A stretch of 64,000 nt of DNA, taken from assembly GCF_011082725.1 (NCBI RefSeq), contig NZ_CP049715.1, positions 1,116,001 through 1,180,000 on the forward strand. The letters are read 5' to 3'. The position numbers and the translations under genes are program-made. Within the stretch, counting starts at the first letter, position 1; each line of letters begins with the position of its first letter. Shown in pieces: positions 15,541-23,947 of the stretch. The DNA comes from Apibacter sp. B3706 (GTDB lineage Bacteria; Bacteroidota; Bacteroidia; Flavobacteriales; Weeksellaceae). The notes below the pieces were generated by a model. That model worked only from the letters and a program-made list of their open reading frames with translations, had not been told where the DNA came from and made no database searches.

Positions 15541-18254
15541 TGTCATACCTAGTGAAAAACTCAAAAGAGATAACCGATAATGTTCTAAAAGCCATACAAA
15601 AAATGGGTATGGGTAACAATTCTGCATCATTTAAAATGCAAGAATTGGTTTATATAAGTACAATAAGTTTACACGCAAGATTAGGCAATTTAGCATCCAA
15701 GACATCTAAAAAGTTAAGTAAAGCAGCGGAAAATTCTAATAGATCAATATCAGAAATTCAAAAATCCGTAACCAATACTTTAGAAAAATTAGAGAATAAT
15801 TCTAAAAAATTAGGTTATACTATTAAAAGTATCAATTCCAATTCTTTAGAAAATGTAGTGGAACTTTCTAATAATTCAGGATCCGGAGCTCAAAATAACG
15901 TTTCCTATAATTTTACTAAAACAACGGAAAGTTCTAATAATTCAGGAATTGAAATTCAGAATTCCGTTATAGGTAATTTATTTAAAGCAACAGAATATTT
16001 TAAAAATTTTGGACCCGTAATTCATAAAATCTTTGCCGATAATTTTATTAAAGCTGCGGATAGTTTTAAAAAAATAGCACCTGTAATTCAAAAAACTTTT
16101 GTTAAAACAGCAGATATTTTTAAAAAATTAGGACCTATAATTTTAAAAACTATTTATAATAAGATAGCTAATTCATCAGGACTTACAAAAAAAATAGCTC
16201 CTTTTATTCTAAAAACTATACTTAAAACAGCCAATAGTTTTAAAAAATTAGGATCTATAATTTATAAATCTGTTTCTAATATAATAGGTAAAACCATTGG
16301 ATTTTCTAAAAGATTTGGATCTGCGCTTCAAAAAACTGTTTCTAATAGTAGATTAGGCAAAACCATTGGATTTTCTAAAAAATTAGGATCCGTGGTTCAA
16401 AAAACCGTTACTAAAGCTGCATCAAAAGTAAAAAATTTTGGTAAAAGAGGCATATCTAAAAAGAGTTCAAATAATCAAAAATCCGGAAAAAATAGTACAA
16501 ACAGTACTTCTGATTCTGAAACAAATGGCAGTGAAAATGAATTAAATTTTAAATTTCCACAAGAAGCATTTGTCGATTTTTTGAATATGGGAATTCAAAA
16601 AGAATTAAGCAAAAAAAAGTTTGAGGTTTTACTTAGTTCAAAGAGTTCTGCTAAAAAAATGATGGATGATATTACAAATCTGTCGAAAAAAGTAAAGATT
16701 TTTGATCAATCCACTCTGGAAAGCAATGCTCAAACACTATTAAAAAGTGGAATGAATGCGGATCAGGTCGTGCCTAATTTGGATGCCATCAGTAACATAT
16801 CCATGGGTGATACTCATGCAATGGATTCTCTTACTTCTTCTTTAGCCCAAGTAATAAATATGGGTACACTTACCGAAGACTCGTTACTGGCTATGGTTGA
16901 GGCAGGTTTCAATCCTCTGAATGAAATTTGCAGGACTACCGGATTAAGCATGGATAAGGTTAATGAAGAAATGATGAATGGTACTATTACTGCCCAAATG
17001 GTTACCAACGCTTTTCAATCAGCGGCCTCAGAAGGGGGACAATTCTTTGGAGTTGCCAATCAATTGTCCAATACGTTGGGAGGTCATTTACAAAGTACTA
17101 CCAATAATTTAAATAATGTATTATTCAGATTATATGAAATCATTGCCCCTATGGTTCATATGTTTTTGGATTTAATTGACGCTGCCTTATTTTTAGCCGA
17201 TACTTTGTTTGATGTTACTGACTTTTTCAGTGAAGTATTGAATAAGTTTTCCATCGGTAAAGGTGCAATAGTAACTCTCAAAGCGATTATAGTGAGTTTA
17301 GCATCTGCATTTATGACATATAAATTTGTTATGGGCTTAGCTGCTGTAGCTCAAGCAATCCTCAATGGAGTTATGATTGCCAATCCAATCGGACTTATTA
17401 TAGCCGGTGTCGTGGGGTTAATAACCTTTATATATCTTTTAATAAACTCTGTGGAAGGTTGGGGTGATGCTTGGGATCATACCATGGAAATGGTCAAATC
17501 ATTATGGGATGCAGGAATTTCATATCTGAAACTTTCGTGGTTGAATTTTAAAGATATACTTTTAACCGGTATAGAACAATTACAAATTGCTTGGTATACG
17601 TTTTCTAAGCTTTGGAATAAAAAATCAGCAGAAGAACATTTAAAACAAATCAGAGAAAATGCTAAAAAACGTAGTGATGAACGTAAGCTATTAATTAACG
17701 ACATGGCTGATAGTATGTTAAATGCTTGGGATCACTTTAAAAAAATTGGAGGAAGTTTATCTTTTAAAACCAGTTCTGATAAAGAGAGTCCGATTATTTT
17801 AGACAATACTACTGAGGTATCTTCTAACAATGCCGGAGCTGAGAGTTTAACAGCAATCAATAAAAATTTTTCGTTACTTACTGACAGTTACAACAAAACC
17901 ACTACGGACAATAGTCTATTTAACGACAAAGGCGGATTATCTTTCATCAGTGATACTTTGGAAAAATATAATCCTAAAAATAAAATTGCACCGCCTAAAA
18001 AATTAACCGATGAAACATCGGCTAATTCTTTAAAAACTGTAAATCCATCGATAAAATCAACAGGAACAGCAACCAATAGCTCTATTGTTACCGGTGGAGA
18101 AAAATCCAGCACAATAAATATTTCCATTAAAGATTTAATCGGAGTATTAAATATTCAAGGTAAAGATTTCAACGAAACAACGGATAAAATGGTTGATCAA
18201 ACTGCAGATGCACTATTACGATTATTAGCCATGGCAAATTATTCAGTAGGATAA
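15540..18254 (+). CDS. Tail tape measure protein
   Basis: A 904-residue protein, the longest structural gene but for the fibre, placed after the chaperones as in all such tails. Residues about 340-530 match the tape-measure N-terminal domain (FPQEAFVDFLNMGIQ, then MGTLTEDSLLAMVEAGFNPL and NTLGGHLQSTTNNLNN). A strongly hydrophobic stretch (about 575-645) with several possible membrane helices follows, then a coiled, Ser/Asn-rich tail. The first 310 residues are unusual, with Lys-rich repeats. Its length sets tail length. The ATG overlaps the long chaperone stop, so it is translationally coupled. Confidence 0.85.
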   Translation: MSYLVKNSKEITDNVLKAIQKMGMGNNSASFKMQELVYISTISLHARLGNLASKTSKKLSKAAENSNRSISEIQKSVTNTLEKLENNSKKLGYTIKSINSNSLENVVELSNNSGSGAQNNVSYNFTKTTESSNNSGIEIQNSVIGNLFKATEYFKNFGPVIHKIFADNFIKAADSFKKIAPVIQKTFVKTADIFKKLGPIILKTIYNKIANSSGLTKKIAPFILKTILKTANSFKKLGSIIYKSVSNIIGKTIGFSKRFGSALQKTVSNSRLGKTIGFSKKLGSVVQKTVTKAASKVKNFGKRGISKKSSNNQKSGKNSTNSTSDSETNGSENELNFKFPQEAFVDFLNMGIQKELSKKKFEVLLSSKSSAKKMMDDITNLSKKVKIFDQSTLESNAQTLLKSGMNADQVVPNLDAISNISMGDTHAMDSLTSSLAQVINMGTLTEDSLLAMVEAGFNPLNEICRTTGLSMDKVNEEMMNGTITAQMVTNAFQSAASEGGQFFGVANQLSNTLGGHLQSTTNNLNNVLFRLYEIIAPMVHMFLDLIDAALFLADTLFDVTDFFSEVLNKFSIGKGAIVTLKAIIVSLASAFMTYKFVMGLAAVAQAILNGVMIANPIGLIIAGVVGLITFIYLLINSVEGWGDAWDHTMEMVKSLWDAGISYLKLSWLNFKDILLTGIEQLQIAWYTFSKLWNKKSAEEHLKQIRENAKKRSDERKLLINDMADSMLNAWDHFKKIGGSLSFKTSSDKESPIILDNTTEVSSNNAGAESLTAINKNFSLLTDSYNKTTTDNSLFNDKGGLSFISDTLEKYNPKNKIAPPKKLTDETSANSLKTVNPSIKSTGTATNSSIVTGGEKSSTINISIKDLIGVLNIQGKDFNETTDKMVDQTADALLRLLAMANYSVG
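15981..16454 (+). repeat. Degenerate cationic amphipathic repeats in the tape measure protein
   Basis: Residues about 148-305 consist of roughly seven variants of a 20-25 residue unit with the core SFKKLGxIIxKT (for example ADSFKKIAPVIQKT, ADIFKKLGPIILKT, ANSFKKLGSIIYKS, GFSKRFGSALQKT, GFSKKLGSVVQKT). Each unit would form a positively charged amphipathic helix. The DNA copies have diverged. Confidence 0.75.
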
Positions 18255-18265
18255 AAAATAAACGT

Positions 18266-18934
18266 ATGAAAATTAATAATAAAAATTTATTATTGGCCGG
18301 TTTATTAGGTTCAAAGGTGGCCAAAAAATTACCACGGTTTGAAGCTCTTGAAAATGAATTAGCTAAACATGTGTTGCCACCAAAACCTTTTTTACCTCTT
18401 AAAAATAAGTCAAGATTTACTTATCAGGAAGTAGATTGGAATGATAAATTCATGGTAATGCCGGAACAAATTCCGGAGGATAAACAATTTTTTCCCGTAA
18501 AAATCAGAAATATCAATGACAGCCAATGGTATTTATTGCCTTATGAACCTATGATTACAATCTCAGGTAAAAATAATATCATCAAGCGAGAAGTAGCTAA
18601 AAAAGGAAATGATAAAAATTTGTTCGGTACTATAAAAGAATATTGGAGTCAAGACGATTACGAAATTACGATAACCGGCGCCTTATATGGAGCTTTAGAA
18701 ACCGGATCTGTTGATGATTGTTATCCTAAAGAAGATTTTAGAGCGCTTAAAGACTTTATTCTCAATCCGCAAGGAATTGAAATTGATTGTCAACCGCTGA
18801 AATTATTAGACATTACCAGAATAGTAGTTGAAGATTTTACATTTCCGTTCACCAAAGGTGAAAATGTACAGGCATATGAAATTAAAGCAGTGAGTGATTC
18901 TACCTACGATTTGTTTAAACTTTTAAATGACTAA
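18266..18934 (+). CDS. DUF6046-like tail/baseplate protein (Mu gp43 position)
   Basis: A 222-residue protein with the pattern of the Bacteroidota phage family DUF6046: YEPMITISGKNNIIKREV, a central KEYWSQDDYEITITGALYG strand block, and a C-terminal end with DITRIVVEDFTF and IKAVSDSTYDLFKLL. Its position between tape measure and hub matches Mu N (gp43), which connects the tail tip to the tape measure. It is 11 bases after the tape measure and six before the hub gene. The biochemical role is inferred from position. Confidence 0.7.
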   Translation: MKINNKNLLLAGLLGSKVAKKLPRFEALENELAKHVLPPKPFLPLKNKSRFTYQEVDWNDKFMVMPEQIPEDKQFFPVKIRNINDSQWYLLPYEPMITISGKNNIIKREVAKKGNDKNLFGTIKEYWSQDDYEITITGALYGALETGSVDDCYPKEDFRALKDFILNPQGIEIDCQPLKLLDITRIVVEDFTFPFTKGENVQAYEIKAVSDSTYDLFKLLND

Positions 18935-18939
18935 AATAT

Positions 18940-19911
18940 ATGTATAAGTTGTCATGGGACATAGAATTCAGCCACGAATCTAAAAAATTTAATTTGCCTG
19001 TAATTGCAGAATGTGAAATAAATAAATCTGTTGATTCTTTAGTAGCCACCGCTGTTATCATCTTGCCTGAATACATAGCCAATCGTCCTTTGAATCTCGA
19101 AAAAAAGATTCCGATAGGTTCTCAAGTAAAAATTAAATTAGGATACGACGATGTTTTAATAAATGAGTTTAGCGGATACGTGCAAAGAATAACCAATGTA
19201 GACAGCTGTTTAAAAATTTTTTGTGAGGATGATATGTATGTATTTAGAAAACCGGTAAAAAATGAGGAATTAAAGCCTACTTCTATTGACAAAATTGCTC
19301 AAACCCTGTTAAATCAAGTTATGCCCGAATATACTTTGAACTGTGACTATGAACTTTACTATGAAAAATTCGTCATCTTTCGAACAACGGCTTATGATGT
19401 ATTGAAAAAATTACAGGAAGAATCCGCAGGAAATATATATTTAGATACCGAAAATAAAGTACTCCATATTCATCCTCCTTATGTTCAAAAAAAAGGCGAA
19501 GTCAAATATTCAATGCAACATAATATAGAAAAAGCCTCTTTAGAATACAAAAAAGCGTCAGACAAAAAAATTCAAATTACTGTTGAAACAACAGATAAAA
19601 ACGGTAAAGTGCTTACCGAGACTTACGGCAATGAAGATGGAGAGAAAAAAACTGTTAAAATATCAAGCATAGCGCTGGCTTCACTTAAAATACGAGCAAA
19701 ATATGAATATACCAAACATGCATACGACGGATACGAAGGTACTTTTGATACCTGGCTTCTGCCCTATGTTGAGCCTAGTTATTCAGCAAAAATAACAGAT
19801 GAAGATTATCCGGATAAAAACAGCAAGTATTACGTAGTAAGCGTTAAAACCAGTTTTAGTTCTTCCGGAGGAAAAAGAACCATTACACCGGGTATACTTT
19901 TATCAGTTTAA
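18940..19911 (+). CDS. Baseplate hub protein (gpD/Mu gp44-like)
   Basis: A 323-residue protein with the fold signature of contractile-tail hubs: an N-terminal barrel region with IPIGSQVKIKLGYDDVLINEFSGYV shown here by its core VKIKLGYDD, and a second region with TTAYDVLKKLQEESAGNIYLD, the conserved Leu-Gln-Glu helix of the late-control D/VgrG family. It should form the trimeric hub that holds the spike under the tube. It precedes the spike gene by three bases, as in Mu P and gp45. Confidence 0.8.
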   Translation: MYKLSWDIEFSHESKKFNLPVIAECEINKSVDSLVATAVIILPEYIANRPLNLEKKIPIGSQVKIKLGYDDVLINEFSGYVQRITNVDSCLKIFCEDDMYVFRKPVKNEELKPTSIDKIAQTLLNQVMPEYTLNCDYELYYEKFVIFRTTAYDVLKKLQEESAGNIYLDTENKVLHIHPPYVQKKGEVKYSMQHNIEKASLEYKKASDKKIQITVETTDKNGKVLTETYGNEDGEKKTVKISSIALASLKIRAKYEYTKHAYDGYEGTFDTWLLPYVEPSYSAKITDEDYPDKNSKYYVVSVKTSFSSSGGKRTITPGILLSV

Positions 19912-19914
19912 ACT

Positions 19915-20418
19915 ATGGAAAAGGGAGAAAAAATAAAACGATTAATAAAACAACTGGTTGGTGCAAATCCTAATTTCCCAATTATAGGGACTGTTACGGA
20001 ATTACAAAAAGAAACCTGTTCATTGGCATTGGATGAAGATTTGATTATTACCGATGTGAGGTTAAAGGTTAGTTATGGTGGTTCGGAAAACTATATGATT
20101 CAGTACCCTAAAATAGGTTCCAGAGTTGTGGCTTTGAGTATCAGCGGCGAGCTTTCTGATTTGATGATAATCAAGGTAGATGAAATTGAAAAAATAGAAA
20201 TCAACCAAAACGGATTGGTCTTGTTGCTGGACAGTACTGATGGAAAAGTTTGTATAAAAAATAACTCTCGCAGTTTAATAGACCTGTTCCAGCTGCTGAC
20301 TGATACTCTCAAGGGATTGAAAGTATTTACATCAACAGGAGCCAGCGGAACTCCTTTACCGGATACTCAAAAAAAATTAATTGATTTTGAAACGGGATTT
20401 AAATCACTTTTAAAATAG
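19915..20418 (+). CDS. Baseplate spike protein (gpV/Mu gp45-like)
   Basis: A 167-residue protein. The N-terminal half has an OB-fold pattern (IIGTVTELQKETCSLAL, then KIGSRVVALSISGELSDLMIIKVDEIEKIE), typical of the central spike that first touches the target membrane. The C-terminal part is too short for a long beta-helix needle, so this is a blunt, compact spike. It lies between the hub and the gp46-like wedge gene, the order in Mu. No enzymatic domain is attached. Confidence 0.7.
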   Translation: MEKGEKIKRLIKQLVGANPNFPIIGTVTELQKETCSLALDEDLIITDVRLKVSYGGSENYMIQYPKIGSRVVALSISGELSDLMIIKVDEIEKIEINQNGLVLLLDSTDGKVCIKNNSRSLIDLFQLLTDTLKGLKVFTSTGASGTPLPDTQKKLIDFETGFKSLLK

Positions 20419-20426
20419 ACGTTAAA

Positions 20427-20636
20427 ATGGCACTAAATAAAGGAAGTTTACAATCAGGCATAAAAAAATTGTTAACTGACATGCATACCAGAGAAGATTC
20501 ATCCATAGAAGAATTTTCAAAGAGATTAAGTGAATTGATAGACAGCTTTGTAAAAACAGCTACTATAAAATATGACGGCGGTTTATCTGCTCCCAACGGA
20601 CCGGTAAACGGAACTTTTAAAGGAAAATTGGAATGA
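20427..20636 (+). CDS. Small conserved tail-module protein, unknown
   Basis: A 69-residue protein with an N-terminal helical part (GSLQSGIKKLLTDM, then FSKRLSELIDSFVKTA) and a short Gly/Pro-rich tail (GGLSAPNGPVNGTF). Similar short proteins with a helix followed by a Gly-rich end sit beside the spike gene in Bacteroidota contractile tails. Its stop overlaps the next gene's start by four bases. It could be a structural accessory of the baseplate; no more can be said. Confidence 0.65.
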   Translation: MALNKGSLQSGIKKLLTDMHTREDSSIEEFSKRLSELIDSFVKTATIKYDGGLSAPNGPVNGTFKGKLE

Positions 20637-20920
20637 GAGACATATTAATTACAAATGAAGGTGAGCTTAAAATTGAGAACGGAGATTTTGTAGTTGAAAA
20701 TTCAACTTTACAACATCAAGCGTTATTACTTTTAGCCAATCCGGGAGAATTCAAAGAAGATCCGATGCTGGGTGTGGGAATTGAAAGTTATATTTTGGAT
20801 TCCTGTATGAACGAATGCGAATTTGAAGCACGTAAGCAATTTATATCGGATGGAATGAAAGTTAAAAATTTGATATTTAAGTCCAAAGATAATATGATTA
20901 TTGATGCAGAATACGGATAA
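20633..20920 (+). CDS. Baseplate wedge protein (gp25/Mu gp46-like)
   Basis: A 95-residue protein with the gp25-like pattern: ILITNEGELKIENGDFVVE, a helix QHQALLLLANPGEFKEDP with the conserved Pro-Gly-Glu region, and GVGIESYILDS. Members of this family are short wedge components that link the sheath to the baseplate; they share a lysozyme-like name but no activity. It overlaps its upstream neighbour and lies in the Mu order before gp47. Confidence 0.75.
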   Translation: MRDILITNEGELKIENGDFVVENSTLQHQALLLLANPGEFKEDPMLGVGIESYILDSCMNECEFEARKQFISDGMKVKNLIFKSKDNMIIDAEYG

Positions 20921-20921
20921 T

Positions 20922-21254
20922 ATGAAAGAATTATTTACAACCTATGTAGGAGAATTTTTAACCATGCTAACAGCCGTTTTTGGAGGGTGGTTTTATAAAA
21001 GAAAGAAAGAGTCCGTTACTAATCATAATTCATCCATAGATCATGGGGCAAGAGCTGTTAATATTTATAAAGAAGCATTGGAAGATCTGGGGATCTGTTA
21101 TGAAAAAAAATATAAAAACATTATAACATTATACGAAAGTCGTGAACAACTTTTACGGAATGAAATAATGGAATTGAAAAATAAGATAAAAATATTGCGA
21201 AAAGAAAATATTTCCTTAAAAAGGAGGATTGAAGACTTGAAAAAACAACAGTAA
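20922..21254 (+). CDS. Membrane-anchored coiled-coil protein inside the baseplate operon
   Basis: A 110-residue protein read from ATG 20922, directly after the preceding stop; a longer start at 20901 would overlap the wedge gene. One transmembrane segment (FLTMLTAVFGGWFY, about residues 12-25) is followed by basic residues and a long Glu/Lys coiled coil to the end. This topology suits an i-spanin-like or holin-associated protein, or a membrane tether for assembly, rather than a particle part. It is unusual between gp46- and gp47-like genes. Role unknown. Confidence 0.6.
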   Translation: MKELFTTYVGEFLTMLTAVFGGWFYKRKKESVTNHNSSIDHGARAVNIYKEALEDLGICYEKKYKNIITLYESREQLLRNEIMELKNKIKILRKENISLKRRIEDLKKQQ

Positions 21255-21255
21255 T

Positions 21256-21567
21256 ATGAAAATAATTATTCGTAATAATCAATCCCTATTGGATGTAGCC
21301 GTCCAATATCGAGGAACAGCTGAAGCCGCCTTTGAGATAGCTCTGGCTAATAATTTAAGCATTACAGAAGATCTGAAAACAGGGCAAGAACTGATCATTC
21401 CCAATACACGATATTATAATAAAATAGTTTCTGAGTATTACGAAGGAAAAGGATTTTTACCCGCTACCTCCATATCCGATGATTTTATAAGCAATTTGGT
21501 AGATCTGGGAATTGGAGAGATGATTATAAATATAAACTTTAAGCCTAAAGCATTAAAAAATAGTTAA
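21256..21567 (+). CDS. LysM-domain tail protein
   Basis: A 103-residue protein whose first half is a LysM domain (NQSLLDVAVQYRGTAEAAFEIALANNLS, key parts LLDVAVQYRG and ANNLSITEDLKTGQELIIPN). LysM binds peptidoglycan or, in tails, links hub and tube (as gp53-like and P2 gpX proteins do). The second half is unrelated to LysM. It starts one base after the coiled-coil gene and ends three bases before the gp47-like gene. Confidence 0.8.
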   Translation: MKIIIRNNQSLLDVAVQYRGTAEAAFEIALANNLSITEDLKTGQELIIPNTRYYNKIVSEYYEGKGFLPATSISDDFISNLVDLGIGEMIININFKPKALKNS

Positions 21568-21570
21568 GAT

Positions 21571-22449
21571 ATGGCAAGGAAACTTAAGGACATAACAGAA
21601 GAAATTTTAAACGAAAAAGGAAAATATCGTGAATTGGATCCGTTGGATTCTACCTCAAAAACCTCAATATGGAGATTATTTGTATATGTAATAGCCTATA
21701 CCATATTTAATTTAGAATTACTGTTTGACCGACATAGAGAAGAAGTAGACAATTTAATTGCCGAATTGAAACCACATACGGCTAAATGGTACAGAAATAA
21801 GGCTCTGGCTTTTCAATATGGATTTGATTTGTATCCGGATTCGGATGTATTTAATAATGAGGGGTATACTGATGATCAGATAGAAGCAAGTAAAGTAGTA
21901 AAATATTCTGCCATAACTGAGGATAGCAACCGAAGCAGACTTATTGTAAAAGTAGCCGGTGAAAAAAATGGTGAACTCGTACCTTTAACGACTGGAGAAG
22001 TAAATTCTTTTACAGCATATATGGAAGAAATTAAAGATGCAGGTGTGCCGTTAACCATCATCAATTATCTGCCTGATTTATTGTATTTAAATATTACAAT
22101 AAAAATTGATCCATTGGTATTGGATGAAAATGGAAACGCCATAGCTCCAATCAATGGAAATATAAGACCGGTAGATACAACAATACGTCAGTATTTACGC
22201 GAATTACCTTTTAATGGTGAATTAATGTTATCAAAATTGGTAGACAAACTGCAGCTGACGCCGGGAGTTAAAGACGTAAATATCTATGAAGCTTCTTCTT
22301 CATGGATCGATCCTCAAACTAAAAATTACGGAAATCCTATTGCTATTACAATGAGTAAAATACCTAATTCAGGATATTTTACTACTATTAAAAACATTGG
22401 GAATAATAAGGTAGAAAATCTAGTTAAAATTGATTATAATGTGGTTTAA
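21571..22449 (+). CDS. Baseplate wedge protein (gpJ/Mu gp47-like)
   Basis: A 292-residue protein beginning ARKLKDITEEILNEKGKY and containing TGEVNSFTAYMEEIKDAGVPLTI, whose core GEVNSFTAYM matches the helix of baseplate J family members that precedes the conserved strand. The later PINGNIRPVDTTIRQYLRELPFNGEL stretch (core IRQYLRELPFNG) is also typical of J-like wedge proteins. It would form, with the gp46- and gp48-like products, the wedges round the hub. Its stop overlaps the next start by eleven bases. Confidence 0.75.
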   Translation: MARKLKDITEEILNEKGKYRELDPLDSTSKTSIWRLFVYVIAYTIFNLELLFDRHREEVDNLIAELKPHTAKWYRNKALAFQYGFDLYPDSDVFNNEGYTDDQIEASKVVKYSAITEDSNRSRLIVKVAGEKNGELVPLTTGEVNSFTAYMEEIKDAGVPLTIINYLPDLLYLNITIKIDPLVLDENGNAIAPINGNIRPVDTTIRQYLRELPFNGELMLSKLVDKLQLTPGVKDVNIYEASSSWIDPQTKNYGNPIAITMSKIPNSGYFTTIKNIGNNKVENLVKIDYNVV

Positions 22450-22927
22450 CATAAATATAAAAAAACTGGCAGTCTTACATTTACCTACGGCACTTAGAAA
22501 AGCTCGAGAAATCAAATTCTTATTTAGTCTGGTAAAGCCGCTATCCCGTATACATTTTGATTGGTTACAAGTAAGAAATGAAAATATATATAAGTTAAAT
22601 CACAATTCACAAGTATGCTACCTGCGCAAGACTCTAAATGATCGATTTGACCCTGCTGAAAGAAGGATAATTATTATGGATTATCAAATATATAAACAAA
22701 ACTATATATACACTCAAGGAGAAAATAAGCCTTTTAAGTTAGGAAATAGCTCTTCAACAGATTGCGGCCCCATGTATTTAAGACCGGCATACGACTATGA
22801 TCTAAGTACCCTAAATTTTATAGTTAAGGTTCCCAATGAGCTGTTAGTCGATAATATATATAAAATAAAAGCACTTATTGAATACTATAAATTAGCTAAT
22901 AAAAAATACAAAATTGAAAAATTATAA
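22439..22927 (+). CDS. Baseplate wedge/tail protein (Mu gp48 position)
   Basis: About 162 residues from ATG 22439; a TTG start at 22430 is possible but less likely. It has no clear motif beyond a mixed alpha/beta composition (LHLPTALRKAREIKF near the start, RRIIIMDYQIYKQ in the middle). It follows the gp47-like gene and precedes the repeat protein, the place of Mu gp48 or P2 gpI, which complete the wedge. Assignment is by position; the gene is clearly real from its tight overlap with its neighbour. Confidence 0.6.
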   Translation: MWFNINIKKLAVLHLPTALRKAREIKFLFSLVKPLSRIHFDWLQVRNENIYKLNHNSQVCYLRKTLNDRFDPAERRIIIMDYQIYKQNYIYTQGENKPFKLGNSSSTDCGPMYLRPAYDYDLSTLNFIVKVPNELLVDNIYKIKALIEYYKLANKKYKIEKL

Positions 22928-22945
22928 ACTTATAAGTTACTAAAA

Positions 22946-23947
22946 ATGGATTACATTATATTTAATCAAACCGGTGGTTTTCCTTTGCAAACAGACACCT
23001 TAGACTTTATGCAACAAATGTACAGACCATTTCTTAACGATATGGGACGTATGGCCGGAAGAAGAGCAATAATTTGCGGATGTGAAGAACATGGCTCTAA
23101 GATAACCAAAGGACTCATTCAAATTGACAATGAGCTGTTTATTTTAGCTGAAGGAACTAAACAACATTCCATCACCATAGTTGAGGAAAAAAAAGAGTAT
23201 GAATTTGAAAATGGCGAAAAAAAAGTAACCATTGTAACACGATATGCATCTTTTGGCACGGGAGCTGTATCTTATTCCTGGAATGAATTTAAAAGAGTAC
23301 CGGATCTTAGCTTGATTCCTGAAGAAATAAAACGTTTAGATTGGAGAATAGACGGAAGAGTACCTTATGACGTTTTTAATCAATACCTAAATGAAAGCAA
23401 AAGTAATCGAGCTCATCTACAAAAACAAATTGATGGACGTGTGACAAATAAAGAATTTGGTGAGTTTTATAACAAAAATAAAGAGGTTCAAGCGTATCTT
23501 CAAGAACAAATTAATGGGCGTGTGACAAATAAAGAATTTGGTGAGTACTACAATAAAAATGAAAAAGTTCAAACCTATCTTCAAAAACAAATAGATGCTC
23601 GAATTACTAATGATAATTTTGCTAAACATTATAAAGAAAATTCGGAAGCTCATAATTTTCTTCAAAAACAAATAGATGCTCGAGTTACTAATGAAAATTT
23701 TGCTAAACATAACAAAGATAATTCAGATGCTCATAAATCATTTCAAGCACAACTTAATGTTAGGTTAACTCATACCGAACATGCAAAATTTTATCATGAA
23801 AATATGGATGCTCATCAATATCTTCAAGCACAAATTGATGGTAGGGTAACTCATACCGAACATGCAAAATTTTATCATGAAAATCTTTCTGCTCATACCT
23901 ATTTACAGCAACAAATTGACAGACTAAATAAAAAAGTTTTTAGATAA
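22946..23947 (+). CDS. Baseplate-to-fibre adaptor with seven 27-residue repeats
   Basis: A 333-residue protein. Residues 1-130 form a unique globular part (YIIFNQTGGFPLQTDTLDFM at the start, abbreviated motif GGFPLQTDTLDFMQ) found at the start of Bacteroidota fibre-adaptor proteins. Residues 134-322 are seven tandem 27-residue repeats with core QIDGRVTNxEFAKxYxENxxAHxYLQ, then a short basic end. The repeats would form a helical or coiled shaft. It is the last gene of the compact baseplate operon and probably links wedge to fibre. Confidence 0.7.
   Translation: MDYIIFNQTGGFPLQTDTLDFMQQMYRPFLNDMGRMAGRRAIICGCEEHGSKITKGLIQIDNELFILAEGTKQHSITIVEEKKEYEFENGEKKVTIVTRYASFGTGAVSYSWNEFKRVPDLSLIPEEIKRLDWRIDGRVPYDVFNQYLNESKSNRAHLQKQIDGRVTNKEFGEFYNKNKEVQAYLQEQINGRVTNKEFGEYYNKNEKVQTYLQKQIDARITNDNFAKHYKENSEAHNFLQKQIDARVTNENFAKHNKDNSDAHKSFQAQLNVRLTHTEHAKFYHENMDAHQYLQAQIDGRVTHTEHAKFYHENLSAHTYLQQQIDRLNKKVFR
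23345..23911 (+). repeat. Seven tandem 81-base (27-residue) repeats
   Basis: Units 2 and 3, 4 and 5, and 6 and 7 are each other's closest relatives (NKEFGE pair, NxNFAKH pair, HTEHAKFYHEN pair); unit 1 is most diverged. The array explains the artefactual leftward open frame over 23417-23710. Confidence 0.85.

Noticed and set aside
23417-23710. Leftward open frame with repeated FFI/STNSSIYLFL-like units
   Set aside because: It is the antisense shadow of the 27-residue repeats in the adaptor gene, with no promoter or neighbours of its own.
23345-23911. Possible CRISPR array because of regular spacing
   Set aside because: The 81-base units are coding throughout, in one frame, and there are no unique spacers between identical repeats or cas genes.
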